Source of the DNA: Gammaproteobacteria bacterium UBA2679 | Lineage (GTDB): Bacteria > Pseudomonadota > Gammaproteobacteria > Pseudomonadales > Oleiphilaceae | Assembly (NCBI GenBank): GCA_002354735.1 | Contig: DEMD01000003.1 | Span: 437,511-501,510 of the forward strand | Length of the DNA stretch: 64,000 nt | Direction of reading: 5' to 3' | Shown here: in pieces, positions 9,489-19,758 of the stretch | Position numbering within the stretch: position 1 is the stretch's first letter | Layout of the letters: the number at the start of each line of letters is the position of its first letter | Made by a program: the position numbers and the translations under genes | Notes under the pieces: model-generated | What the model saw: only the letters and a program-made list of their open reading frames with translations | Databases searched by the model: none | What the model was told of the DNA's origin: nothing

Positions 9489-10406
9489 TCAATGCAGCGG
9501 AGCGTGCCGCTTGGGCGGCTGTCTGACAAGTGACGAACAGGCTTGCCACAATACGCCGCTGAGGAAGCCGATGAAGTGAGCCGTATCGGCCATGTAGACG
9601 TCAAACAGCTCACTGAGATTACTAAGCCCGAAGGCCATGCCAATGATGGCCAGGATAACAAAGCCAGAAGGTCCCCAAACCGGATTACTCTTGTCCAGCA
9701 TGAGGGCCACCGCATGCACGCCCACCAGTGCGTATACGACACCTGAGAAACCAGCGAAGGCCGCCCCGTGAAAAAGGTACTGCGCCAGGTTGCTGGCCAG
9801 CGCAGACGTTAGCATCAGCCCAAGCATCCACAACCTGCCGTGCATCAACTCGATGGCTCGCCCAAAAACGAAGAGACCGAGCGCGTTGCCGACCAGATGC
9901 AGTACCCCCAGATGCGTCAGAGCGGGGGAAATCGGCCGCCAGAGTTGCCCCTCCAGCAGAACTCGCCAGAGCACCTCCCAACGCTGAGCCAGCCCATCGA
10001 CGCCATACAGCGAGGGCGGAACCATGTAGAAATCATCCTGCGACGGAAACCGGCCGAAACCGGTCCAGGCACCTACAAGCAGAAGCAAGGCCAACGTGAG
10101 CCAGACCAGCGGGAAGCGGGCCGTGCTCTCCAATATCGTATTCGAGAACGACGACTCCTCGGAGCTGCGCTGACTTCTCTTCGCACGCAGATGGCTGACC
10201 TCGGCCTCGACCTGCTGTCTGATCTCGGGGCTTCGGGTATAACGGCTGAATGCTTCCCTCACCTTGTCGACCAGGGCCTCGTCTTCGACCCAGATGCTTT
10301 GCAGGCCATTCTGCTCGATCACTCTCACCGGCACGCCGTTGAGCCTCAGTGCTTCGTACAGCGCGCTGATATCCGTTTCGACATCGAGCTCTAGAGCTTT
10401 GAACAT
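9489..10406 (-). CDS. Rhomboid family intramembrane serine protease
   Basis: A 305-residue GlpG-like rhomboid. An N-terminal cytosolic domain of about 90 residues (MFKALELDVETDISALYEAL...) precedes about six transmembrane helices. Catalytic features are visible: HLVGNA (oxyanion histidine/asparagine region, about residue 170), GFSG with the nucleophile serine near residue 221, and DTAHFIGFLSG with the catalytic histidine near 277. I chose the ATG at 10406 because the longer frame (to 10436) would overlap the upstream phosphoesterase, whose stop is at 10414, and a weak AGG lies 6-7 bases upstream of 10406. It cleaves membrane proteins; the substrate is unknown. Confidence 0.9.
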   Translation of the reverse strand: MFKALELDVETDISALYEALRLNGVPVRVIEQNGLQSIWVEDEALVDKVREAFSRYTRSPEIRQQVEAEVSHLRAKRSQRSSEESSFSNTILESTARFPLVWLTLALLLLVGAWTGFGRFPSQDDFYMVPPSLYGVDGLAQRWEVLWRVLLEGQLWRPISPALTHLGVLHLVGNALGLFVFGRAIELMHGRLWMLGLMLTSALASNLAQYLFHGAAFAGFSGVVYALVGVHAVALMLDKSNPVWGPSGFVILAIIGMAFGLSNLSELFDVYMADTAHFIGFLSGVLWQACSSLVRQPPKRHAPLH

Positions 10407-10413
10407 GCGGAGC

Positions 10414-11412
10414 CTACCATTGGGATTCCTTGCCAACGTCTACCCAGACAAACTTGTCTTCACTGATCTCCTGCTCATTATCGAGCCGGTAGGCCACCAG
10501 TTTGCCGTATTTCACGGCACTGTAATCCAGACAGCAAATGTTCGGTCGGATACGGCGTGGCTTGCCGGTCAGCCAGTAATGCCCCATGAACAGCTTCGGC
10601 TCGTGAGGGCCATAGTAAGCCAGCATGGCCTGTTCTTCAGGCGTCAGCAGGCGATCTTCGACGCTCTCAGGCAGCGCATCAGGCTGAAATACAACGTCAC
10701 CATAGGTTTTAGGGTTGGTCGCCCAGTATTTCGTTCTGAAGAAGTCACGGACGAAACCATCGCCGCCGGCTATGCGCACACCAGCCGGCAATCGAAGATC
10801 GGTACCACGGGTGAGACGGTCCATCACCTTATGTTCAAAAGACTCCGGATTTGCTGAAGCCTTGAGAAAATCCAGGTCGATGCGCGCATCGGGGTAACGC
10901 TGGAGAAACTGCGCAATCAGATCGTTGTCCCAGCAGGCGTGGACTACACGGAAGTGGCCGAAATCCAGCAACAGCGGCAGGGTCATGAACCATTCCAGAT
11001 AGGCGGCCCACTCATGCGGATGCAATGCGAACTGGTCCAGCGTCTCCTTGATGAGTCGGTCATTACGCGGGGTACGTTTTCGTAAATAGCGCTTTTCCGA
11101 AGCCTCACCGTCCGTGGTGCAGTAACTCAGGGCGTTATACTCGTGATTACCCATGATCGCGTAGGCCTGGCCGGCGTCGACCATTGCCCGAACTGTACTG
11201 AGTGCCTCGCGTATGCGCGGCCCCCTGTCGATGATGTCGCCGACGAAAATCGCCTTCCGGCTTGGATGACGATAACAGCCACCCTGGCGGCTATAACCGA
11301 GCTTCTCGAGCAAACGAATGAGTGTGAGGCCACAGCCATGAACGTCGCCAATGAGGTCATAGCCTTCGCAAATGCTGGTTTCAGGCACAGCTGCTCCCAA
11401 GGGCGCAGGCAA
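10414..11412 (-). CDS. Metallophosphoesterase (calcineurin-like, ApaH/PrpE type)
   Basis: A 332-residue soluble protein carrying all metal-binding motifs of the calcineurin-like superfamily: GDVHG near residue 22, GDIIDRGP near 55 and GNHEYN near 90, with later histidines in VVHACWD and MGHYWL. It resembles the serine/threonine phosphatase/bis-nucleotide hydrolase group but is longer than ApaH (about 280 residues), so I do not assign a substrate. It starts two bases after the nadK stop, so it is very probably cotranscribed with nadK and the rhomboid gene. Confidence 0.88.
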   Translation of the reverse strand: MPAPLGAAVPETSICEGYDLIGDVHGCGLTLIRLLEKLGYSRQGGCYRHPSRKAIFVGDIIDRGPRIREALSTVRAMVDAGQAYAIMGNHEYNALSYCTTDGEASEKRYLRKRTPRNDRLIKETLDQFALHPHEWAAYLEWFMTLPLLLDFGHFRVVHACWDNDLIAQFLQRYPDARIDLDFLKASANPESFEHKVMDRLTRGTDLRLPAGVRIAGGDGFVRDFFRTKYWATNPKTYGDVVFQPDALPESVEDRLLTPEEQAMLAYYGPHEPKLFMGHYWLTGKPRRIRPNICCLDYSAVKYGKLVAYRLDNEQEISEDKFVWVDVGKESQW

Positions 11413-11414
11413 GT

Positions 11415-12299
11415 CTAAAAACCTCCCAGATGCCCGGACCAGCCAAGTTTCTCACGACAGATCTGATAGAAATCATGCGATTCTGGATGAATGAGGCGCA
11501 GTTTCTGGGGCTTCTTGCTAATAGTGACTGTATCGCCAGGGGCGCAGTTGATATGGGTCTGACCGTCACAGCTGATATGCGGATAGGTTTGGTTGTCTTC
11601 ACCGATCAGAATCTTGATCTCGCTGTTGCCGTCGACCACGATGGGTCGTGAACTCAGTGTATGTGGATACATGGGGACTAATACGACGGCGTCAAGCTTG
11701 GGGTGCATTATTGGTCCACCAGCAGAGAGCGCGTACGCCGTAGAACCGGTCGGGGTAGCGACGATCAGGCCGTCCGAGCGCTGGCTATTGACGAATTGAC
11801 CTTCGATATTCAGTTCGAAGCTGATCATGCGGGTGCTTTTACCCGGATGCAGCACGATGTCGTTCAGCGCCAGACCGGTACCGATAGGCTCACCATTCCG
11901 TCGCACCAGCGCACCAATGAGGAAGCGGTATTCCGAGACATACTTGCCCTTGAGCACCTCGAGGATTTCAGCTTCGACCGTGTTGGGCGAGATATCCGTA
12001 AGGAAGCCCAGACGGCCCCGGTTGACCCCCAGAACAGGCACATCGGAGCCAGCAAGCGCGCGGGCAGCACCAAGGAGACTTCCGTCACCGCCTACGACAA
12101 TGACGAGATCACAGCTCTGCCGCATCATTTTGGCCGTCGATACCTGGGCTGAGTGGCCGGGCATCACATTCGCAATCCCGTCATCGAGAATTACCGAATA
12201 GCCTTGAAGGTTCAGAAACTTGTTGATGCGCCTGACGGTGTCGATGACCTGTACCGACCCCAGTCTGCCAATCAAGCCAATATTTCTGAATTGATCCAT
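11415..12299 (-). CDS. nadK: NAD(+) kinase
   Basis: A 294-residue protein that phosphorylates NAD to NADP. The family motifs are clear: VVGGDGSLLGAAR (GGDG motif) near residue 60, NRGRLGFLTDI near 85, the NE/D-like ALNDIVLHPGKSTRMI region near 140-150, and the TPTGSTAYALSAGGPI block near 175. Length is typical of the gammaproteobacterial enzyme. It is followed by the phosphoesterase with essentially no gap, and preceded by the PLP-enzyme gene eight bases upstream, all on the same strand. Confidence 0.97.
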   Translation of the reverse strand: MDQFRNIGLIGRLGSVQVIDTVRRINKFLNLQGYSVILDDGIANVMPGHSAQVSTAKMMRQSCDLVIVVGGDGSLLGAARALAGSDVPVLGVNRGRLGFLTDISPNTVEAEILEVLKGKYVSEYRFLIGALVRRNGEPIGTGLALNDIVLHPGKSTRMISFELNIEGQFVNSQRSDGLIVATPTGSTAYALSAGGPIMHPKLDAVVLVPMYPHTLSSRPIVVDGNSEIKILIGEDNQTYPHISCDGQTHINCAPGDTVTISKKPQKLRLIHPESHDFYQICREKLGWSGHLGGF

Positions 12300-12307
12300 G
12301 TGTCTGT

Positions 12308-13264
12308 CTACTCCTGGAGGACGGGAAAGGCTGCTCTCTGAAGGCCGCCAGTGTGAATCATGACGTGTCGGCGCTGGTCATGCGCGACGCCTTCGAGTGC
12401 CACCCGTGCAACCTTGCCGGTGTACACAGGATCGAGCCGGATACCATACTCTCTATCGAAGCCTGAAATAAAGTCTCTTAACCAATCTGTCATGCGCCCG
12501 AAGTTGCCAGCGTCGCCGCCATCCTCAAGGACCCATTCACATTCAACCGGCACGGCCTGTGCGGCGATCGCCCGGGTTACGGCATCGCCTAGCCAGTTGC
12601 CAAAGCGGCCTGCGGGCACGCCGACGATTCGGCAGTGCTCTGAAGCCTCGCAGATAAACCCCGCCATAGTAGCGCCGGTGCCGGCGCCAACATACAGCGT
12701 GACAGGGTCGACCGCACTTGGCTGCAGCGCATCGAAAATGGATCGCGCCCACACCCGGACGCCTCGCACCGCAGCAGCATTGCTGCCGCCTTCCGGCAGC
12801 AAGCAGACCTGATCAGACGCAAGACCTAGGCGCTCTGGCAGCCCCTGCCACTGCTGATCGCGCTCTGCTCGATAGGTAACACGATCAAGATGGTGCAGCT
12901 GCATCCCCAGGCTGCGCAGGGTATCGATGGTGGGCGTGTTCGAATAATCAAGGCCGCGAATAAAGCCGTGAACTGTCAGCTGCCGAGCGGCGCAGGCATG
13001 CGCCAGGGCGTGCAGGTGGTTTGACCAGGGCCCGCCGACAGAGACAACAGGCGGCGCTTCTGCTTCAAGGGAGGGAAGGTTGTAGAGCAGCTTGAAGTAC
13101 TTGTTGCCCTCGCCTGCTGCCCCAATACAGTCCCCACGGACCACGAGAAACTGCCCCTGTCCGGGCTGTGGAAAGCTGGTGCTCGCAGGAATCAGCTGGA
13201 TCAGAGGCGTGATATCAGAGCTCGACTTTATGAGCCTCACAGCGGTTGTCTTCGCCATGTTCAT
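12308..13264 (-). CDS. PLP-dependent ACC deaminase/D-cysteine desulfhydrase family protein
   Basis: A fold-type II PLP enzyme of about 318 residues. The Schiff-base lysine is in GNKYFKL (E-G-N-K-Y, about residue 60). GGPWSNHLHALAHA follows as the substrate/PLP-phosphate loop, and PEGGSNAAAVRGV and GAGTGATMAGF are family motifs. Members act as 1-aminocyclopropane-1-carboxylate deaminases, D-cysteine desulfhydrases or related lyases; which one cannot be told here. The start is uncertain: candidates are ATG at 13264 or 13258 and GTG at 13240. All overlap the end of the upstream coiled-coil gene (stop at 13215) by 26-50 bases, and none has a strong ribosome-binding site. Confidence 0.85.
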   Translation of the reverse strand: MNMAKTTAVRLIKSSSDITPLIQLIPASTSFPQPGQGQFLVVRGDCIGAAGEGNKYFKLLYNLPSLEAEAPPVVSVGGPWSNHLHALAHACAARQLTVHGFIRGLDYSNTPTIDTLRSLGMQLHHLDRVTYRAERDQQWQGLPERLGLASDQVCLLPEGGSNAAAVRGVRVWARSIFDALQPSAVDPVTLYVGAGTGATMAGFICEASEHCRIVGVPAGRFGNWLGDAVTRAIAAQAVPVECEWVLEDGGDAGNFGRMTDWLRDFISGFDREYGIRLDPVYTGKVARVALEGVAHDQRRHVMIHTGGLQRAAFPVLQE

Positions 13265-14600
13265 AGTCAGCAGGCACAGTGATCCTTTCGACGGTCTTGC
13301 CACAGACTTCACATAATGGGGTTTCGTAGTGCTCCAGCCAGTGCTTGTAGTTCTGCTCGGTCACAAAGCAACGGCTGGCGGCATAGGCCAGCGGCTTCTC
13401 CGAGTAGATCTTGAGATCCGCCGCTGGCAACGTCAAATGTCCCGCACCCGGATGGTATACCACGAAGACAACATCGAGCTCAGACAGCCTGGTTACGATC
13501 TCCATCTCATCATGATCCTCGACCTGGGCCTGGGCAGACTGGAGTTCCGCTATCAACTGATCTTCTCGTTCAGAGCGCATCTGCAACTCCGCTTCACGCC
13601 GTTGTAACTGCTCCTTCACGATGGAAAGCTCAGCCCGCAGGCGGCTGGCATTGCGGTCCTCATCGGCCCCACCTGCTTTTCCGCTCACTGCACCTGCCGC
13701 CACCTGCTTCTGTAGCAAACGCATCTGTTGCTTGAGCTCATCGACCGTAGCTTGCAGCTTGAGGACCTGTTCGCCACGTTCCTTCAGTCGCGCTTTCAGC
13801 TGGTCGCTGAGTACGCCAACCTGCTGAAGCTTCTGTTCGAGTACTTGCGTCCGGTTCTTGTGTGCCTGCTGCTCCAGCCGCTGTGCACGAACAAGATCGC
13901 CAATTTCGGATTCATGCTGGCTCGACAGCGCCTTTATCCGCAGCCGCTGATCGCGCAGGAGTCGCGCCAGACGGGTCCGGTGATCTACCCCCGTGCCATC
14001 ACGCTCGGGTGTTGCCTGCAACTCATCACTTAGACTGAGCGCATCTTCGTCGCTGAGCTCCTGACTATCAGCGTCACTGAACTGATCGTGAACAGGCAAC
14101 TCACGATAGCCGCCACTCTTAAGACCTGACGCACCGCCACTTGCGCCCTCTGCAACGCGGTCGAATCCTAGCCTGTTATCCTTGATGGCCTTGCGAATAA
14201 CCTGGAAGTCGTTGCCGCCAGGACGCATGTCCGGATCCCACAGGTCAGCCAGATGCCACGAAATCGGACACTGGCTTCGACAGGCCAGACGAATTGGGCC
14301 GGCACCAAGGTCGGGGCCCGGTCCGGCTATTCGCGCGAGCCTTCTCAACGGCAGGTTCCATTCGGGATCGGCGCGACCGTCTTCATCAAAATAGATCTTG
14401 AAGAAGACCGTGGCGCGAACCTGGAGCTGCTCATCCATCACGGCATAGACAGCGAATGACTCGGCATCCGCAAGATCAGGCATCGACACGACGCCATCGA
14501 GCACAGCTTCGAATTCGGCAAACCGCATCTGCCGGACCACGTACTGGTCTTCCAGAAACAGTACCGCTTCGAAACCATTAACCATTTCTGTTTTGGGCAT
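13215..14600 (-). CDS. Conserved hypothetical protein with central coiled coil
   Basis: I do not recognise the family with certainty. The 461-residue protein has three parts. An N-terminal alpha/beta region of about 160 residues includes CRSQCPISWHLADLWDP. A Gln/Glu/Lys/Arg-rich coiled coil follows from about 205 to 340 (LRDQRLRIKALSSQHESEI onward, then QLKARLKERGEQVLKLQA). A C-terminal domain follows from about 350, with paired cysteines in TPLCEVCGKTVERI and a final cysteine in DNRCEAH, suggesting a small zinc-binding knuckle. No signal peptide. Its stop lies inside the start region of the PLP enzyme, so the two are coupled. It begins the nadK-containing operon. Confidence 0.75.
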   Translation of the reverse strand: MPKTEMVNGFEAVLFLEDQYVVRQMRFAEFEAVLDGVVSMPDLADAESFAVYAVMDEQLQVRATVFFKIYFDEDGRADPEWNLPLRRLARIAGPGPDLGAGPIRLACRSQCPISWHLADLWDPDMRPGGNDFQVIRKAIKDNRLGFDRVAEGASGGASGLKSGGYRELPVHDQFSDADSQELSDEDALSLSDELQATPERDGTGVDHRTRLARLLRDQRLRIKALSSQHESEIGDLVRAQRLEQQAHKNRTQVLEQKLQQVGVLSDQLKARLKERGEQVLKLQATVDELKQQMRLLQKQVAAGAVSGKAGGADEDRNASRLRAELSIVKEQLQRREAELQMRSEREDQLIAELQSAQAQVEDHDEMEIVTRLSELDVVFVVYHPGAGHLTLPAADLKIYSEKPLAYAASRCFVTEQNYKHWLEHYETPLCEVCGKTVERITVPADYEHGEDNRCEAHKVEL

Positions 14601-14686
14601 TCGATCCCCGACTTCAAAAGCACTCCGGACGACATGCTGTCGAGCCGGTCCAACAGGAAAAAAATAGCACTAAAAGGCTGGGGTGT

Positions 14687-14712
14687 CAGTGCCAGCTTTG
14701 TAGCTGGCACTG
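14687..14712. terminator. Strong hairpin downstream of fadH (terminator-like)
   Basis: An 11-bp perfect inverted repeat (CAGTGCCAGCT / AGCTGGCACTG) closed by a TTGT tetraloop lies between the fadH stop at 14755 and the coiled-coil gene start at 14600. It follows fadH on the minus strand. A T run on that strand begins only about 10 bases beyond the stem, so it is not a textbook intrinsic terminator. It may be a processing or transcript-stabilising hairpin. Confidence 0.5.
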
Positions 14713-14754
14713 TGAAGGGTCGGACTTGTGACGGGGTTGGCTTCCGCGAACGGC

Positions 14755-16848
<2,094 letters not shown>

Positions 16849-16850
16849 TC

Positions 16851-16913
16851 ATTCTGTAGCGCTGTAATGTAGACCCTGACAGACAACAGGACAATGTCCT
16901 AAACTTACAGAAT
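16851..16913. promoter_or_regulatory. Inverted repeats in the fadH-araC intergenic region (candidate operators)
   Basis: The 132-bp divergent gap holds two nested symmetric elements. ATTCTGTA (16851-16858) and TACAGAAT (16906-16913) are exact reverse complements. AGGACA-A-TGTCCT (16888-16900) is a perfect palindrome lying between them. The arrangement could serve regulation of fadH and/or the AraC gene, by the AraC protein or a fatty-acid regulator. The binding protein is not known. Confidence 0.4.
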
Positions 16914-16935
16914 CGTATCTCTGAAGCGCAGGCCC

Positions 16936-17985
16936 ATGACACGTCCCAAAAGTAGCGCTCGCCCACTTGGCGATGTATCAGTAAATTTTCTGCGTTTGCT
17001 GATCGATACTGCACAGATTCTAGGCGCGACCCCCGATCCCGTTTTGCGTAAATACAAGCTCGGCGAGGAGGCGCTCCAGCAGCCCCAGACGAGAGTGAGC
17101 ATTCAGCGTTACATGCGGATCGGTAAGGAGCTGATCGATCTGAGCGGCCGGGCCGATCTGGGGCTTGAAATGGGCGCGCGGATGCAGGTTACCACCCTCG
17201 GGCTACCGGGTTACGCCGCGATGACTGCAAACTCGCTTGAACACGCCATCAGGCTGGCCATCATGTATGAGCGACTGGCCAGCAGGAACCAGCAAGGCAG
17301 CAGTCGCTATTATCGCGAGCAGATCAAAGATCGATCACGCGCCACGAAATCGAACCGTCGGCTGCACGGCGTAGCTCAACTCTACTCGCTCGAACCCTAT
17401 AACGAATATAACCACTTCGTCGTCGACGCCACCCTTGCCGGCTGGTTCGCGATTGCCCGCTGGCTCACCGGTCGAAGCGATATCGTCGACTATGTGGAAG
17501 TGGAGTATCCGCAACCTGACTATGCTCAGGCCTACAGAGCCTTCTTTGGCTGCCCTGTGTATTTCGGCCAGGCGCGGAATGCAGTGCTGTTTTCAGAATC
17601 CGCCCTTGACCTGCCATCACTGTACAAGCACCCCTTGACGCACCTGCAGATGCTAGGCATCTGCGATGAAGCGCTTACCAGAGTTCAGGTGGATATGACG
17701 ATGGCAGAGCGAGTGTCGGAGGTCATCCGTTCTCGTCTGGAAAGTGGCGGTATCAGCCTTCTTGAAACAGCCGATCAACTGGTGACGACCCCGTGGTCGC
17801 TGCGTCGACAGCTCGCGAGAGAGAACACCAGCTTCAATAGACTTCTGGATGAGGTGCGTCGCAACCGCGCGGAACTCCTGGCGAAAACCACAAACCGCTC
17901 ACTCACCCAGATCAGCTTCGAGCTTGGCTTTGCCAACCCCGCTTCGTTTCACCGTGCCCGCAGACGATGGCAGGCAGACGAATGA
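16936..17985 (+). CDS. AraC family transcriptional regulator (Arabinose_bd-type N-domain)
   Basis: A 349-residue regulator. The N-terminal 200 residues match the Arabinose_bd/OruR-type effector domain (LGLEMGARMQVTTLGLPGYA, and YEYPQPDYAQAYR-like VEYPQPDYAQAYRAFFGCPV). The C-terminal roughly 85 residues form the double helix-turn-helix: SLLETADQLVTTPWSLRRQL then ISFELGFANPASFHRARRRW. Divergent from fadH, so control of fadH or of linked lipid catabolism is the obvious hypothesis. The same architecture is found in the regulators at 47669 and 55020. Confidence 0.9.
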   Translation: MTRPKSSARPLGDVSVNFLRLLIDTAQILGATPDPVLRKYKLGEEALQQPQTRVSIQRYMRIGKELIDLSGRADLGLEMGARMQVTTLGLPGYAAMTANSLEHAIRLAIMYERLASRNQQGSSRYYREQIKDRSRATKSNRRLHGVAQLYSLEPYNEYNHFVVDATLAGWFAIARWLTGRSDIVDYVEVEYPQPDYAQAYRAFFGCPVYFGQARNAVLFSESALDLPSLYKHPLTHLQMLGICDEALTRVQVDMTMAERVSEVIRSRLESGGISLLETADQLVTTPWSLRRQLARENTSFNRLLDEVRRNRAELLAKTTNRSLTQISFELGFANPASFHRARRRWQADE

Positions 17986-18016
17986 GCAGCCAGACTTACT
18001 CGCCTCAGCGCGTCGT

Positions 18017-18118
18017 CTAGAGTTCCTCGCCATCGTCCTGGTCGCTGTCATCATCGAAGAAAATGTCACTACTGCGTGAAACACTCTCCTCCATAAGTTC
18101 TTCATAGTAATCCTGCAT
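18017..18118 (-). CDS. Small, highly acidic protein (33 residues)
   Basis: A short frame from ATG at 18118 to TAG at 18017. An AGGAG lies eight bases upstream of the ATG, a near-ideal ribosome-binding site. The peptide starts MQDYYEELMEESVSRSSDIF and ends in a DDDSDQDDGEEL tail; 14 of 33 residues are Asp/Glu and only one is basic. It lies between the AraC gene (ends 17985) and the GDSL lipoprotein (starts 18306), and is the best explanation for that 320-bp gap. I do not know the family. A small acidic protein could bind a basic partner, but no function is assigned. Confidence 0.5.
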   Translation of the reverse strand: MQDYYEELMEESVSRSSDIFFDDDSDQDDGEEL

Positions 18119-18305
18119 GTCACGTTCTCCTGTCCGGCCTCCAATGGGCGCTTCGCCCGTCTTCCACACAGTATTCCCAGACTTGATGACAGTATCGTGA
18201 AGGTCTCTGCTCCGGTTGCCATGATTCGAGCGTATCCAGCCTGTGCTGCAAATTTAGCGGCAGGAGAGTCCGAAGGACGCAACAAGCCCAGAAGGAGTTA
18301 TAAAC

Positions 18306-19292
18306 GTGCTCGAATCCATGAATGCCGTGCCCGTGCGGCGACTGCTCGCCAGTGTATTGATCAGCTGCTCGCTCATCGCCTGTAGCGATGATGACGATAA
18401 GGAAGAACGTGACGAAGGACGGGATCTTTACGTTTTCGGGGACAGTCTCTCTGACACCGGGAACATCGGAGAATTTCTGACATTCAACGACGATCTGCCT
18501 GACCCATTCTATGAAAATCGAATTACCAACGGTCCCGTCATTGTCGATTACGTGGCCCAGGCGCTGGGCGAAGCGGTTGAACCGGCGGAATACGTCGAAC
18601 CAGGGGAAGACGGCACCAATTATGCTGTGTCCGGATCGAAGGCGAACGACCCAGACCCGAACCTGACACTGAGCAACCAGATCGATTTCTTCCTGCGCAA
18701 CAACAATGATGTCGTGGATCCGAAGGATTTGTTCATCATATTTATAGGCGGTAATGACATTACTGGCGCTGTTGGACAGGAGGGTGCTGCAGCGACGGCT
18801 GCACTCGATGCAGCGGTGGCCGAAGTTGGCGATGCTGTCATGGATATCGCAACCCGGGGTGGCCGCGAATTCTTCGTGCTGACTGTGCCGGATATCGGCA
18901 AGACGCCAGATCTCCTGGAAGCAGATGCAGGAACGCCCGGAAGAGCCGCCAAGGCCAGCATGTTGACGCAGTACTACAACGATTCATTACGCCTTACCAT
19001 GGACTCTGTGAAGAACCAGCTGCTGACCATGAATCTCACCGGCGTGGAGATCACCGTGGTTGACACCTTTGCAATCTTCAATGACAAGCTAGCACGAGCT
19101 GCTGAACTGGGTTTGACGAACACCACCGACGCTTGCTACATCATTGCAGATTTCGCATTCAAGCCGCCGTGTAATGAGGCCCTGCTGCCAAACTATGCCT
19201 TCTTCGACAAGATTCATCCAAGCGGTCGGATGCATGAGTTGGTTGGAAAAGACGTGGCTGCGCAGATTGAGGCTGTCGTGAACGCGCAGTAG
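18306..19292 (+). CDS. GDSL-type (SGNH) esterase/lipase lipoprotein
   Basis: A 328-residue SGNH hydrolase. The nucleophile block is FGDSLSDTGN near residue 45, followed by IGGNDITG (block III) and DKIHPSGRMH carrying the catalytic Asp and His near the C-terminus. The N-terminus has a basic/hydrophobic segment ending in a lipobox (LIAC), then a run of Asp/Glu (SDDDDKEERDE), so it is a lipoprotein, probably on the outer membrane or periplasmic face. The GTG at 18306 is preferred as start: AAGGAG lies eight bases upstream. An ATG 12 bases further in is the alternative. It resembles phospholipase/lecithinase-type GDSL enzymes; the substrate is unproven. Confidence 0.88.
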   Translation: MLESMNAVPVRRLLASVLISCSLIACSDDDDKEERDEGRDLYVFGDSLSDTGNIGEFLTFNDDLPDPFYENRITNGPVIVDYVAQALGEAVEPAEYVEPGEDGTNYAVSGSKANDPDPNLTLSNQIDFFLRNNNDVVDPKDLFIIFIGGNDITGAVGQEGAAATAALDAAVAEVGDAVMDIATRGGREFFVLTVPDIGKTPDLLEADAGTPGRAAKASMLTQYYNDSLRLTMDSVKNQLLTMNLTGVEITVVDTFAIFNDKLARAAELGLTNTTDACYIIADFAFKPPCNEALLPNYAFFDKIHPSGRMHELVGKDVAAQIEAVVNAQ

Positions 19293-19304
19293 GACGCGGA
19301 CGGT

Positions 19305-19336
19305 GGACCTGATGGAGCTTTATGAACATCAGGTCC
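19305..19336 (+). terminator. Hairpin after the GDSL lipoprotein gene
   Basis: A perfect 10-bp stem (GGACCTGATG / CATCAGGTCC) with a 12-base loop begins 13 bases after the GDSL stop codon. Part of the loop (GGAGC) can also pair with GCTCC just downstream. There is no long T run after it, so factor-dependent or inefficient termination is possible. Confidence 0.45.
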
Positions 19337-19453
19337 TGCTGCTCCACTTATTTCCGTGCCCGAAAAAATCCGGACGCAAGAAAGAACCGGCATGCTTTGC
19401 GCAAGTCGGTTTTATTTTCCGTGCCATAAACGGCAAGAGAATTCAGAAAAAGT

Positions 19454-19530
19454 TGGCGGAGCGGACGGGACTCGAACCCGCGACCCCCGGCGTGACAGGC
19501 CGGTATTCTAACCAACTGAACTACCGCTCC
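19454..19530 (-). tRNA. tRNA-Asp (GUC)
   Basis: A 77-nt minus-strand tRNA beginning GGAGCGGTAGTTCAGTTGG and ending in an encoded CCA. The anticodon loop reads CTGTCAC, giving anticodon GUC (Asp). T-arm GGTTCGAGTCC and a seven-pair acceptor stem are intact. It lies four bases from the upstream tRNA-Val and is transcribed with it. Confidence 0.97.
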
Positions 19531-19534
19531 ATTT

Positions 19535-19610
19535 TGGTGGGTGGTACAGGGATCGAACCTGTGACCTACGCCTTGTAAGGGCGCCGCTCTCCCAGCTGAG
19601 CTAACCACCC
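19535..19610 (-). tRNA. tRNA-Val (UAC)
   Basis: A 76-nt minus-strand tRNA beginning GGGTGGTTAGCTCAGCTGG and ending ACCACCCACCA. The anticodon loop CTTACAA gives anticodon UAC (Val). T-arm GGTTCGATCCC is intact. It is first in a Val-Asp pair driven by the promoter at 19706-19734. Confidence 0.97.
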
Positions 19611-19705
19611 GAGCTCAACGCTTTAGATTTCGTCCTGAGGACTGCGTCGATATTCGGTATCAGTGCGTGCTTGCGTTGTTTCTGCTTGCACGTTTGAGGC
19701 CGCGA

Positions 19706-19734
19706 ATATTAAAGAGAGGACCCACCTCTGTCAA
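19706..19734 (-). promoter_or_regulatory. Consensus sigma70 promoter of the tRNA-Val/Asp operon
   Basis: On the minus strand TTGACA (19734-19729) is followed by a 17-bp spacer and TAATAT (19711-19706). The bases after the -10 are GC-rich (TCGCGGCC), the discriminator type typical of stringently controlled stable-RNA promoters. It lies about 95 bases upstream of tRNA-Val. Confidence 0.8.
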
Positions 19735-19758
19735 CACCTAATCTGCACTTAATTTAAA

